DNA from: Streptomyces sp. SUK 48
GTDB lineage: Bacteria; Actinomycetota; Actinomycetes; Streptomycetales; Streptomycetaceae
Length of the DNA: 64,000 nucleotides
NCBI RefSeq assembly: GCF_009650765.1
Contig: NZ_CP045740.1
Span: forward strand, 6,548,001-6,612,000
Reading direction: 5' to 3'
Shown here: positions 33,252 through 41,388 of the stretch, one piece after another
Layout of the letters: each line of letters opens with the position of its first letter
Position numbering within the stretch: position 1 is the first letter of the stretch
Made by a program: the position numbers and the translations under genes
Notes under the pieces: generated by a model
Told to the model about the DNA's origin: nothing
Seen by the model: the letters and a program-made list of their open reading frames with translations, nothing else
Database searches by the model: none

Positions 33252-33383
33252 GCCGGCTTTCCCGCGCGCCGCGCCGGGAGCCGGGAATTCCGGGTGACAT
33301 CAACGCCCGCAAAAAGTAAGCGATCTGAGGTCCGATCAGCGCGCGGCGGGGGGTGGCCGCCCGGGGGCGGGCAGACTCGGCAC

Positions 33384-33830
33384 ATGGACTGGAACCACTA
33401 CCGCTTCCGCAGCCCATGGCGCCTGCCCGTGCCCCCGGCCGCCGTCTTCGCCGTACTGGAACGCCCCGAGGACTACCCCCACTGGTGGCCCCAGGTGCGC
33501 TCGGTGACCCGGCTCGACGACACCACCGGCGTCCTCACCATCCGCTCCGCCCTGCCGTACGCCATGACCTTCACCGCGCACGAGCGGCGCCGCGATCCGG
33601 CCGCGGGAATCCTGGAGATCGCCATGAGCGGCGACATCGAGGGCTGGGCCCGCTGGACGGTCACCGCCGCGGACCCCGGCACGCTCGCCGTCTACGAGCA
33701 GGAGGTCGACGTCCGCAAGCCCCTGCTCCGGCGGCTGGCCGTGCCCGGCCGCGCGGTCTTCCGCGCCAACCACCGCCTGATGATGCGCGCCGGACGGCGC
33801 GGACTGCTGCGCCGGCTGGAAGCGGTTTGA
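33384..33830 (+). CDS. SRPBCC (START/Bet v1-like) family protein
   Basis: 148 residues with the polyketide cyclase/dehydrase-type hydrophobic-pocket fold: WRLPVPPAAVFAVLERPEDYPHWWPQV at the N-terminus, typical of SRPBCC proteins, and a basic C-terminal helix (MMRAGRRGLLRRLEAV). The family binds lipids or small hydrophobic ligands; the role here is unknown. CAGACT plus 6 nt precedes the ATG and no ribosome-binding site is present. The gene sits between two identical tRNA-Val(CAC) genes, and the promoter of the second begins in its stop codon. Confidence 0.85.
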   Translation: MDWNHYRFRSPWRLPVPPAAVFAVLERPEDYPHWWPQVRSVTRLDDTTGVLTIRSALPYAMTFTAHERRRDPAAGILEIAMSGDIEGWARWTVTAADPGTLAVYEQEVDVRKPLLRRLAVPGRAVFRANHRLMMRAGRRGLLRRLEAV

Positions 33831-33856
33831 AGGATCGGCGTCGGGACCTGTATTGT
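33827..33856 (+). promoter_or_regulatory. promoter of second tRNA-Val (CAC)
   Basis: TTGAAG (33827-33832), 18-bp spacer, TATTGT (33851-33856), ending 13 nt before the tRNA. The -35 overlaps the stop codon of the SRPBCC gene. Confidence 0.65.
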
Positions 33857-33869
33857 TCAGTGCGTTCCC

Positions 33870-33941
33870 GGGCGATTAGCTCAGTGGGAGAGCGCTTCGT
33901 TCACACCGAAGAGGTCACTGGTTCGAACCCAGTATCGCCCA
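33870..33941 (+). tRNA. tRNA-Val (CAC)
   Basis: A 72-nt tRNA identical to the copy at 33044-33115 (anticodon loop TTCACAC). Confidence 0.97.
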
Positions 33942-33947
33942 CCGGGA

Positions 33948-33978
33948 AAGAGCCGGTCCGCACAGCGGACCGGCTCTT
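33948..33978. terminator. bidirectional terminator
   Basis: AAGAGCCGGTCCGC-ACA-GCGGACCGGCTCTT, a perfect 14-bp stem between tRNA-Val and the convergent exonuclease gene. Confidence 0.9.
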
Positions 33979-34023
33979 CTGCTGCCCAGGGCCGCGAGCC
34001 CGGCATGATCCGAACGAGAGGCC

Positions 34024-34749
34024 CTACGCCGCCGCCGGCATCTCCGGCCGCAGCGGCCACTCCGTGTGGACCGTCTCCTCCGAGCCGTTGCGCGCGAACC
34101 AGGACTGGAGGCCGCGGGCCTGGGCGGCATGCCAGTTGGCCTGGAGGGTGTGCAGCTCGGCGGGGGAGAGGCGTTCGAGGCGGGTGGCGAAGCGGCGGCC
34201 CAGCGCGCGGACCACCTCCAGCGCGGCCAGCGCGTCCGCCGCCGCGTCGTGCGCCCCCTCCAGCTCCACGTCGTAATGCGCGCACAGATCCGTCAGCGTG
34301 CGGCGCCCCTTGCGATAGCGGTCCAGATGCTTGTCCAGCACCCGCGGATCCAGCACCCGCAGCGGCACCGACGGGAACCACCGCTCCAGCGACGACGCCC
34401 GGTGCCGGCGCAACTCCCGGTCCAGCAGCGTCAGATCGAACGGCGCGTTCATCACCACCAGCGGACGCCCCCGCGCCGCGTGCTCCGCCAGCTGCTCGGC
34501 TATCTCGAACATCACCGGCGCCGGCCAGCGCCCGTTGCGCTGAAGGTGCTCCTCCGTCAGACCGTGCACCGCCGTCGCCCCCGCCGGCACCGGGACACCC
34601 GGGTTCACCAGCCAGCGCGAGACGCGGGGCAGGGTCTCCGGGGCGTCCTGGACGACGACGGCGGCCGACACGATCCGGTCGGTCTCGACGTCCACACCCG
34701 TGGTCTCCGTGTCGAAGGCGGCCAGCGGCCCCTCGTACCAGTACGTCAT
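34024..34749 (-). CDS. DnaQ-like 3'-5' exonuclease
   Basis: A 241-residue DEDDh exonuclease related to the epsilon subunit of DNA polymerase III. Exo I is FDTETTGVD, Exo II is VVMNAPFDLTLLD, Exo III is AHDAAADALAA with the catalytic His-Asp. No BRCT or GIY-YIG domain follows; the C-terminal 50 residues contain a Trp-rich segment (LQANWHAAQARGLQSWFARN) common to actinobacterial homologues. It could be a stand-alone proofreading or repair nuclease. Divergent from the DUF4365 pair. Confidence 0.9.
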   Translation of the reverse strand: MTYWYEGPLAAFDTETTGVDVETDRIVSAAVVVQDAPETLPRVSRWLVNPGVPVPAGATAVHGLTEEHLQRNGRWPAPVMFEIAEQLAEHAARGRPLVVMNAPFDLTLLDRELRRHRASSLERWFPSVPLRVLDPRVLDKHLDRYRKGRRTLTDLCAHYDVELEGAHDAAADALAALEVVRALGRRFATRLERLSPAELHTLQANWHAAQARGLQSWFARNGSEETVHTEWPLRPEMPAAA

Positions 34750-34917
34750 CCCAACCCAACTCCTCGTTCACCCTCGGCAGATGACGTCCCGTCTTCTGCC
34801 CGTTTGGTGATACCCGGGCCGTTTGCGCCGTACGCCGGACGGAGACAACAGGAGTACGGGTCTTTGCAGTTCAGCAGCCCGCAGCGGGGAAACTCTTGGC
34901 TCGGAAGGCTGTTGGTC

Positions 34918-35484
34918 ATGGCCACTCTGCAGCCCGAGCGCGGTGGGCTGCTGCCCGAGCGCACGGGCACCGTCCGCGGCTCGCTCGCCATCACCGCCTG
35001 CATGGAGACACTCCAGGTCGGCTACCTCCACGCGGTCGCCGCCGCGGCCGGCTGCTCGCTGTCCCAGCCCTTCCCGGACAACGGCATCGACTGGCACGTC
35101 AGCCACAGCGCGCCCGGCCACACCGTCGACGACGAGGTCACCGTCAAGGTCCAGCTGAAGGCCACGTACCAGATACCGCCGCATCCCCCGGGCCGCACCT
35201 TCTCCTTCACCCTCGACAACGACCATCTGCGCAAGCTCGCCCGCACACCCGTCTCGGTGCACAAGATCCTCGTCGTGATGCTGGTCCCGCGCGCCCAGGA
35301 CGACTGGCTGCGCGCCGGCCACGACCGGCTCGACCTCAGGCACTGCTGCTACTGGGTCAACCTGGCCGGCCACCCGCTCACCGGCCGGACCCGGACCACC
35401 GTGCGGATACCGACCACACGCATCTTCGACGACCGGGCGCTGTGCGAGATCATGACCCGTGTCGGGACGGGAGGCAGACCATGA
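34918..35484 (+). CDS. DUF4365-type protein, PD-(D/E)XK nuclease-like
   Basis: 188 residues. Residues compatible with a PD-(D/E)XK core are visible: Glu30 ([11 protein letters not shown]), Asp58 (NGIDWHV) and Q79-L-K81 in [11 protein letters not shown]4365 proteins are widespread and grouped with restriction-endonuclease-like folds. No signal peptide or membrane segment. GGAAGG lies 9 nt before the ATG. Its stop overlaps the next ATG (ATGA), so the two are translationally coupled. It may act in nucleic acid processing or defence, but the pair lies in the core genome next to thrS, which argues for a housekeeping role. Confidence 0.72.
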   Translation: MATLQPERGGLLPERTGTVRGSLAITACMETLQVGYLHAVAAAAGCSLSQPFPDNGIDWHVSHSAPGHTVDDEVTVKVQLKATYQIPPHPPGRTFSFTLDNDHLRKLARTPVSVHKILVVMLVPRAQDDWLRAGHDRLDLRHCCYWVNLAGHPLTGRTRTTVRIPTTRIFDDRALCEIMTRVGTGGRP

Positions 35485-36695
35485 GGAACCGTCCCCCCGA
35501 GCAGCCGGTGCCGCCCCGGCCGCACCCCGAAGCCCTCCCGTGGCACCGCCCGCCGGACCCCGCCGACGTCGACCCCGCCGTCCTCGCCGCCCTGCTGCGC
35601 CGGCACGGCTGGCAGCGCCGCGGCGGGGCCGCCGGACGCTACGGACGCTGGACCCCGCCGGGACCGGGCGGCGCCGGCACCAGCCTGCTGGTCCCCGAGA
35701 ACCGGGCCTTCCCCGACAGCGACGACCTCCTCGCCGAGGCCCTGGACGCCCTCGCCCGCGCCGGCACCTCCGCCGCCCGCGAGGTGCTGATCGGCCTCGC
35801 CGTACCCAGCGACGAGATCCGCTGGTGGCGCGACACCCCGAGCGGCCCGGCCGGCGCCGCTTCCTGGGGCCACGAGGAGCAACTGCGCGAGGCCGGGCGC
35901 CAGTTGCTGCTCGCCGCCGCGCTCGCCACCCGCGCCCGGACCGGCTACCACGGCGCCCGCCACCGCCGCGCCGCCACCGCACTCCTCGACGACGTCCTCG
36001 TCGGCCCCGCCGCCGAGGACGGCCGGCTGACCGCCTTCGCCCCGGTGGCCGTCGCCCGCCCCGTCGCCGTCCGCCTCCACCAGGCCCTGTACGCCGCCCG
36101 CGAGGCCATCGACTACCGGCGCGCCACCGGCGGCATGGACGCCTTCGACGGCGCCGTCGAAGCGGGCGTCAGCCGCGAGCTGACCGAGGCCATCGGCGCG
36201 CTGGTGCGCGGCACCGAGGGCGCCGGGGTCGCCGTCGCCTGGGCACCCGCCGCCGGCGTCCCCGAGGGCTGCGCCCCGGGCGCCGAACCCGTCGAGTTCT
36301 CCCCCGGCGACCTGCCCGTGCTGCGCGAGGCCGCCGCCCGCTATCTGCACGAGGAACCCTCCGTGCCGGTGCGGATCACCGGCGCCGTGGTGCGCCTGCG
36401 CCGCTCGGGCCCGCGCGGCGAGGGCACCGTACGGCTGCGCGTCCTCGCGGGCGCCGAGGTGCCGCACGTCCGCGTCACCCTGGACGAGGAGGACTACCGC
36501 ATCGCGGGCCACGCCCATCTCGTCGGCCTCCCGGTGCGGGTGCACGGCCGGCTGGAGCGGCGCGGCGGCTTCCGCAGGCTGACCGGCGCCTCCGGGGTCG
36601 TACCCGTGCAGGTGGACGACGCCGAGCGGGACCGGCTGATGAAATCCCTCCAGGAGAACCTGGACTTCTTCGAGGAGGCGTGCGGGGAGGCGTGA
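35481..36695 (+). CDS. unknown protein coupled to DUF4365 gene
   Basis: 404 residues, cytosolic, with no family I recognise. Residues 1-70 are Pro/Arg-rich with a winged-helix-like stretch ([14 protein letters not shown]). The middle (about 90-260) is helical and Ala-rich. The C-terminal 100 residues are beta-rich with [20 protein letters not shown] and [11 protein letters not shown], suggestive of an OB- or Sm-like barrel, ending in an acidic helix [12 protein letters not shown]. It starts inside the stop of the DUF4365 gene, so the two products are probably made in fixed ratio and may form a complex. Confidence 0.75.
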   Translation: MRNRPPEQPVPPRPHPEALPWHRPPDPADVDPAVLAALLRRHGWQRRGGAAGRYGRWTPPGPGGAGTSLLVPENRAFPDSDDLLAEALDALARAGTSAAREVLIGLAVPSDEIRWWRDTPSGPAGAASWGHEEQLREAGRQLLLAAALATRARTGYHGARHRRAATALLDDVLVGPAAEDGRLTAFAPVAVARPVAVRLHQALYAAREAIDYRRATGGMDAFDGAVEAGVSRELTEAIGALVRGTEGAGVAVAWAPAAGVPEGCAPGAEPVEFSPGDLPVLREAAARYLHEEPSVPVRITGAVVRLRRSGPRGEGTVRLRVLAGAEVPHVRVTLDEEDYRIAGHAHLVGLPVRVHGRLERRGGFRRLTGASGVVPVQVDDAERDRLMKSLQENLDFFEEACGEA

Positions 36696-36720
36696 GGGGC
36701 CGGGGACCGACCGTAACCGT

Positions 36721-36751
36721 TTCGCGGTCGGTGCCCTCGGGTCGGTACGAT
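36721..36751 (+). promoter_or_regulatory. candidate thrS promoter
   Basis: -10 TACGAT (36746-36751) with TTCGCG (36721-36726) 19 bp upstream. The -35 is embedded in an inverted repeat, ACCGACCG (about 36709) / CGGTCGGT. Confidence 0.4.
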
Positions 36752-36808
36752 CGCCTGTGCGCGCGCTCCTGGTATGGCGCCGCACCCACCTTCAGTCAGG
36801 AGAGACCG

Positions 36809-38785
36809 GTGTCAGACGTCCGTGTGATCATCCAACGCGATTCCGAGCGGGAAGAACGCGTGGTGACGACGGGCACTACGGCCGCCGACCTCTTCGCGGG
36901 CGAGCGCTCGATCATCGCCGCGCGCGTGGCCGGCGAGCTGAAGGACCTCGCGTACGAACTGTCCGACGGCGACGAGGTCGAGGCCGTCGAGCTCGCCTCC
37001 GAGGACGGCCTGAACATCCTGCGCCACTCCACCGCGCACGTCATGGCGCAGGCCGTGCAGGAGCTGTTCCCCGAGGCCAAGCTGGGCATCGGCCCCCCGG
37101 TCAAGGACGGTTTCTACTACGACTTCGACGTCGAGAAGCCGTTCACGCCCGAGGATCTCAAGGCCATCGAGAAGAAGATGCAGGAGATCCAGAAGCGCGG
37201 GCAGAAGTTCGCCCGCCGCGTCGTCACCGACGAGGCCGCCCGCGAGGAGCTGGCCGACGAGCCGTACAAGCTGGAGCTGATCGGCCTCAAGGGCGCCGCG
37301 TCGCACGACGACGGCGCGGACGTCGAGGTCGGCGCCGGCGAGCTGACGATGTACGACAACCTGGACGCCAAGACCGGCGAGCTGTGCTGGAAGGACCTCT
37401 GCCGGGGTCCGCACCTGCCCTCCACCCGCCTCATCCCGGCGTTCAAGCTGATGCGCAACGCGGCCGCCTACTGGCGCGGCAGCGAGAAGAACCCGATGCT
37501 CCAGCGCATCTACGGCACCGCCTGGCCGTCCAAGGACGAGCTGAAGGCGTACCTGGAGTTCCTCGCCGAGGCCGAGAAGCGCGACCACCGCAAGCTCGGC
37601 GCCGAGCTGGACCTCTTCTCCATCCCCGAGCAGATCGGCTCCGGCCTCGCCGTCTTCCACCCCAAGGGCGGCATCATCCGCCGCACCATGGAGGACTACT
37701 CGCGGCGCCGCCACGAGGAGGAGGGCTACGAGTTCGTCTACACCCCGCACGCGACGAAGGGGAAGCTCTTCGAGACCTCGGGCCACCTGGACTGGTACGC
37801 CGACGGCATGTACCCGCCCATGCAGCTCGACGAGGGCGTGGACTACTACCTCAAGCCCATGAACTGCCCGATGCACAACCTGATCTTCGACGCGCGCGGC
37901 CGCTCCTACCGCGAACTGCCGCTGCGCCTCTTCGAGTTCGGGACCGTGTACCGGTACGAGAAGTCGGGCGTCGTGCACGGCCTCACCCGTGCCCGCGGCT
38001 TCACGCAGGACGACGCGCACATCTACTGCACCCGTGAGCAGATGTCCGAGGAGCTGGACAAGACGCTCACCTTCGTCCTCGGCCTGCTGCGGGACTACGG
38101 TCTGACCGACTTCTACCTGGAGCTGTCCACCAAGGACCCGGAGAAGTTCGTCGGCTCCGACGAGGTCTGGGAGGAGGCGACCGAGACCCTGCGCCAGGTC
38201 GCCGAGAAGCAGGGCCTGCCCCTGGTCCCGGACCCGGGCGGCGCCGCGTTCTACGGCCCCAAGATCTCGGTCCAGACCAAGGACGCCATCGGCCGCACCT
38301 GGCAGATGTCGACCATCCAGCTCGACTTCAACCTGCCCGAGCGGTTCGACCTGGAGTTCACCGGCTCCGACGGCGCCAAGCAGCGTCCGGTCATGATCCA
38401 CCGCGCGCTGTTCGGCTCCATCGAGCGGTTCTTCGCGGTGCTCCTGGAGCACTACGCGGGCGCGTTCCCGGCGTGGCTGGCTCCGGTGCAGGCGGTCGGC
38501 ATCCCGATCGGCGACGCGCACGTCGAGTACCTGGAGAAGTTCGCCGCGGCGGCCCGCAAGCAGGGCCTGCGCGTCGAGGTGGACTCCTCCTCGGACCGCA
38601 TGCAGAAGAAGATCCGCAACGCGCAGAAGCAGAAGGTGCCCTTCATGGTCATCGCGGGCGACGAGGACATGTCGAACGGCTCGGTGTCCTTCCGCTACCG
38701 CGACGGCTCCCAGGAGAACGGCATCCCGGTCGACGAGGCCATCGCCAAGATCGCCACGATCGTGGCGGAGCGGGCCCAGGTCTGA
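36809..38785 (+). CDS. thrS: threonyl-tRNA synthetase
   Basis: A 658-residue class II synthetase charging tRNA-Thr. N-terminal TGS domain (about 1-60), editing domain with [16 protein letters not shown], catalytic core with [12 protein letters not shown], motif 2 [27 protein letters not shown] and motif 3 [11 protein letters not shown], then the anticodon-binding domain ([13 protein letters not shown]...). The length is normal. GTG 36809 has AGGAG 6 nt upstream. No T-box leader is visible. In mycobacteria thrS likewise precedes the HIT gene and the PI-mannoside genes. Confidence 0.97.
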   Translation: MSDVRVIIQRDSEREERVVTTGTTAADLFAGERSIIAARVAGELKDLAYELSDGDEVEAVELASEDGLNILRHSTAHVMAQAVQELFPEAKLGIGPPVKDGFYYDFDVEKPFTPEDLKAIEKKMQEIQKRGQKFARRVVTDEAAREELADEPYKLELIGLKGAASHDDGADVEVGAGELTMYDNLDAKTGELCWKDLCRGPHLPSTRLIPAFKLMRNAAAYWRGSEKNPMLQRIYGTAWPSKDELKAYLEFLAEAEKRDHRKLGAELDLFSIPEQIGSGLAVFHPKGGIIRRTMEDYSRRRHEEEGYEFVYTPHATKGKLFETSGHLDWYADGMYPPMQLDEGVDYYLKPMNCPMHNLIFDARGRSYRELPLRLFEFGTVYRYEKSGVVHGLTRARGFTQDDAHIYCTREQMSEELDKTLTFVLGLLRDYGLTDFYLELSTKDPEKFVGSDEVWEEATETLRQVAEKQGLPLVPDPGGAAFYGPKISVQTKDAIGRTWQMSTIQLDFNLPERFDLEFTGSDGAKQRPVMIHRALFGSIERFFAVLLEHYAGAFPAWLAPVQAVGIPIGDAHVEYLEKFAAAARKQGLRVEVDSSSDRMQKKIRNAQKQKVPFMVIAGDEDMSNGSVSFRYRDGSQENGIPVDEAIAKIATIVAERAQV

Positions 38786-38798
38786 CCCTGGCCGAGAA

Positions 38799-38831
38799 GG
38801 GCCCCCGGCGGACGTCCGTCCCCGGGGGCCC
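38799..38831 (+). terminator. thrS terminator
   Basis: GGGCCCCCGG pairs with CCGGGGGCCC around a loop containing a further GGAC/GTCC pair. Confidence 0.75.
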
Positions 38832-38869
38832 TGGCCTGTACGGGGGCCTTACGCCATATGCTGCACAGC

Positions 38870-39415
38870 ATGACGAGTGAGCCGGAGCAGCAGATCGGCG
38901 TGGGGACGCAGGACGCGTTCCAGCGCCTGTGGACGCCTCATCGGATGGCCTACATCCAGGGCGAGAACAAGCCGAGCGGCCCGGAGGCCGGAGACGGCTG
39001 TCCCTTCTGCTCGATCCCGGCCAAATCCGACGAGGACGGGCTGATCATCCGCCGCGGCGAGCATGTCTACGCCGTCCTCAACCTGTATCCGTACAACGGC
39101 GGCCATCTGATGACCGTGCCCTACCGGCACGTGGCCGACTACACGGAGCTCTCCGCCCAGGAGACCGCCGAGCTGGCGGAGCTGACCAAGCAGGCGATGA
39201 CCGCGCTGCGCACCGCGTCCGGGGCGCACGGCTTCAACATCGGCATGAACCAGGGCGCGGTGGCGGGCGCCGGCATCGCCGCTCATCTGCACCAGCACGT
39301 GGTGCCCCGCTGGGGCGGCGACACCAATTTCATGCCCGTCGTGGGCCACACCAAGGTCCTCCCGCAGCTCCTCGCCGACACCCGCGCGATGCTGGCGGAC
39401 GCCTGGCCCGCGTAG
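38870..39415 (+). CDS. HIT-family protein (Ap4A phosphorylase-like)
   Basis: 181 residues with the histidine-triad motif HLHQHVVPRW near residue 143, preceded by GFNIGMNQGAVAGAGI, as in actinobacterial Ap4A phosphorylase (mycobacterial Rv2613c type, also next to thrS and pgsA). GCPFCSIP near residue 44 gives a CxxC pair. It probably phosphorolyses diadenosine tetraphosphate. I start at ATG 38870: TATGCT plus exactly 7 nt precedes it with no ribosome-binding site, a leaderless arrangement; 38858 is the alternative. The last 13 codons and the stop are repeated exactly just downstream by a 47-bp tandem duplication. Confidence 0.92.
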   Translation: MTSEPEQQIGVGTQDAFQRLWTPHRMAYIQGENKPSGPEAGDGCPFCSIPAKSDEDGLIIRRGEHVYAVLNLYPYNGGHLMTVPYRHVADYTELSAQETAELAELTKQAMTALRTASGAHGFNIGMNQGAVAGAGIAAHLHQHVVPRWGGDTNFMPVVGHTKVLPQLLADTRAMLADAWPA

Positions 39416-39470
39416 ACCGGTACGACACCCGCGCGATGCTGGCGGACGCCTGGCCCGCGTAGACCGGTAC
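39377..39470 (+). repeat. exact 47-bp tandem duplication over the HIT gene 3' end
   Basis: 39377-39423 and 39424-39470 are identical over 47 bp. The first copy holds the last codons and the stop of the HIT gene. The second regenerates DTRAMLADAWPA-stop out of frame with the gene, after its stop. Confidence 0.95.
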
Positions 39471-39480
39471 GGCTGCGGAA

Positions 39481-39512
39481 AGAGGGCGCCCCCCACGCGG
39501 GGAGGCGCCCTC
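39481..39512. terminator. bidirectional terminator
   Basis: AGAGGGCGCC/GGCGCCCTCT with inner CCCC-ACGC-GGGG and one bulged A, between convergent genes. Confidence 0.85.
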
Positions 39513-39529
39513 TCCGGGTTCCGGGCGCG

Positions 39530-41176
39530 CTACGCGTCGTACAGGTCCGCCTTCCGCGGCGACGGGTCCTGGACCATGCCGCTGAGCACCGAGGAGCGGT
39601 TGCCGAACTTCTCCGTGTCGACGCCGTGGTCCTTGAGCACCTTGATCGCGGCCGAGTGCACGACCCGCAGCACCGGGGTGGCCGCGCGCAGCGCGTCGTC
39701 GGCCATGAAGCGGTGCTTCCACGGCTGGTCGGCCCAGGCGTGCCGCAGGCCGAACGGCTCGGGCAGGCCCAGCGAGCCGCCGAGCCAGTTGAGCAGTGGC
39801 GGGTACCAGGCCAGCGGGGCGCGCACGCCGAGCCGTACGACCTCGTCCGTGGTCATCAGCGGCAGGTTGATCTTGCGGGTCTCCCAGAACTTGAAGGTCT
39901 TGGTGACCTCCTTGGTCCGTCCCTCCGGCTTGCTCCAGAACAGGCCGTTCACCGGGCCGAGCGCGTGGCCGGTGACCTCGATGCGCAGCGTCTCGTGCAG
40001 CACGGTGACGGTGATCATCATGGTGATCACCAGCTGGCCGTCCCACAGCGTCCACTGCACGCCCAGGTAGTGCCGGTCACCCTTGCCGAACTGCTGCTTG
40101 TTGCAGATGTCCTGTATGGCGTGCGGCTTGACCTGGAAGGCTTCCACGTCGGCGCCCTCGGGCCGGGACACCGCGCCCGCGCCCTCGGGGATCGGGGTGA
40201 CGATCCAGTGCTTGACCGACGGCTTGGGGAAGCCCCCGGTGTTCAGCGGGCCGCGCTCCAGCAGGGACAGCTTGTCGTGGATCGCGCGGATGACGTCCCA
40301 GCTGCGGAAGGGGTGGATCTCGCGGCCGGGGTCGTCGGAGATCAGTTCCTCGGCGAGCTGCCAGGAGCCCCAGCGGGTGCCCATGCCGAGTATGCCCTTG
40401 GGGCCGGCGTAGAAGACCGAGTTGGACTGCTGTTCGGCGGTGAGCCGGGCCAGGGACTCGCGCAGCGCGTCGGCCGCGGTCTGGTTCGGGCCGCGCGGCA
40501 CCGCCTCGGGCACCTTGATGCCGACGCTGCTGCCCGAGAGCAGGCCGTCCCAGCGGGCGCGCAGGTCCTGGGCGGTGCGTTCGCAGATCCGCTTGGCCAG
40601 GTACCAGCCGACGACGGGCAGCACGACGGCCGCTCGCGCGTACCAGCCCCAGAAGCCGCCGAACGGCATCTTCCACAGGAACAGCGCGGCGAGCAGGCCC
40701 ACGCCGAGGAGCAGGGTGGTGCCCAGGGTGCCGGCCCGTTTGTCGTCCCGCCGGGCGACGAAGGCGCGCAGCTGGAAGACGAGCAGCCAGCCGATCAGGC
40801 CCGGCAGGAAGAGCACGCCGCACAGGACCGTCACGAGCGTCAGCCGGTTGTCGCGCTCCCGGCGGATGTTGTTGGCCGCCAGGCAGTGCTCGACCACGAA
40901 CTGGGGTTCGGAGCCGAAGGACTGGATGAGCGGCTTGCGGCCGGCGCCGAGCATGCGGTCCACGACGGCGCGCGAGAACGCCTCGCCGAGGTTGGGCCGG
41001 AACAGCGCGATCCTGCCGCCCCTGACGCTGGACTGGTGCCACTCGTTGTCCGCGTCCTTGATCTTGTCGACCGGGCCGTCCCGGTAGGCCGCGGAGGCCA
41101 GGGCGGCCGTCGCCGCCTGCTGGCCGTCGCCGGAGACGGGCACCTGGGGCCCGTCCCACTCGGTTCCAAACGACAT
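39530..41176 (-). CDS. large membrane protein of unknown function
   Basis: 548 residues from ATG 41176, which has GGGGGCGGG just upstream. About residues 110-200 hold three or four membrane spans (LTLVTVLCGVLFLPGLIGWL; TLLLGVGLLAALFLW; AAVVLPVVGWYLAKRI). Large soluble regions follow; a repeated cytosolic part includes FYAGPKGILGMGTRWGSWQLAEEL and, later, VITMMITVTVLHETLRIEVTGHALGPVNGL. No enzyme motif is recognised. It lies between the HIT and EF-G2-like genes, interrupting the otherwise conserved thrS-HIT-pgsA order, and is convergent to HIT. Confidence 0.8.
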   Translation of the reverse strand: MSFGTEWDGPQVPVSGDGQQAATAALASAAYRDGPVDKIKDADNEWHQSSVRGGRIALFRPNLGEAFSRAVVDRMLGAGRKPLIQSFGSEPQFVVEHCLAANNIRRERDNRLTLVTVLCGVLFLPGLIGWLLVFQLRAFVARRDDKRAGTLGTTLLLGVGLLAALFLWKMPFGGFWGWYARAAVVLPVVGWYLAKRICERTAQDLRARWDGLLSGSSVGIKVPEAVPRGPNQTAADALRESLARLTAEQQSNSVFYAGPKGILGMGTRWGSWQLAEELISDDPGREIHPFRSWDVIRAIHDKLSLLERGPLNTGGFPKPSVKHWIVTPIPEGAGAVSRPEGADVEAFQVKPHAIQDICNKQQFGKGDRHYLGVQWTLWDGQLVITMMITVTVLHETLRIEVTGHALGPVNGLFWSKPEGRTKEVTKTFKFWETRKINLPLMTTDEVVRLGVRAPLAWYPPLLNWLGGSLGLPEPFGLRHAWADQPWKHRFMADDALRAATPVLRVVHSAAIKVLKDHGVDTEKFGNRSSVLSGMVQDPSPRKADLYDA

Positions 41177-41388
41177 TCCCGCCCCCATCGCCGCCGGCGT
41201 CGCTCCTGCGGCCTTCCCGACTTCCCTGCCCCGCACACCTGTTGGGCCCGTCGTCGTACCGAAACCGGACGGCCGGCGCGGGACGTGCCCAGGTGATCAG
41301 CGTATCGGCCGGCACCGGCGAGCGGAGGGCGGACGGCCGAAGCCGTCCGCCCTCCGGAGCCGGGGCCGGCCGCCCCGGGGGCCGGGAA

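Noticed and set aside
33116..33383. possible mobile element insertion at tRNA-Val
   Set aside because: No tRNA 3'-end duplication beyond the second complete tRNA, no integrase and no compositional shift.
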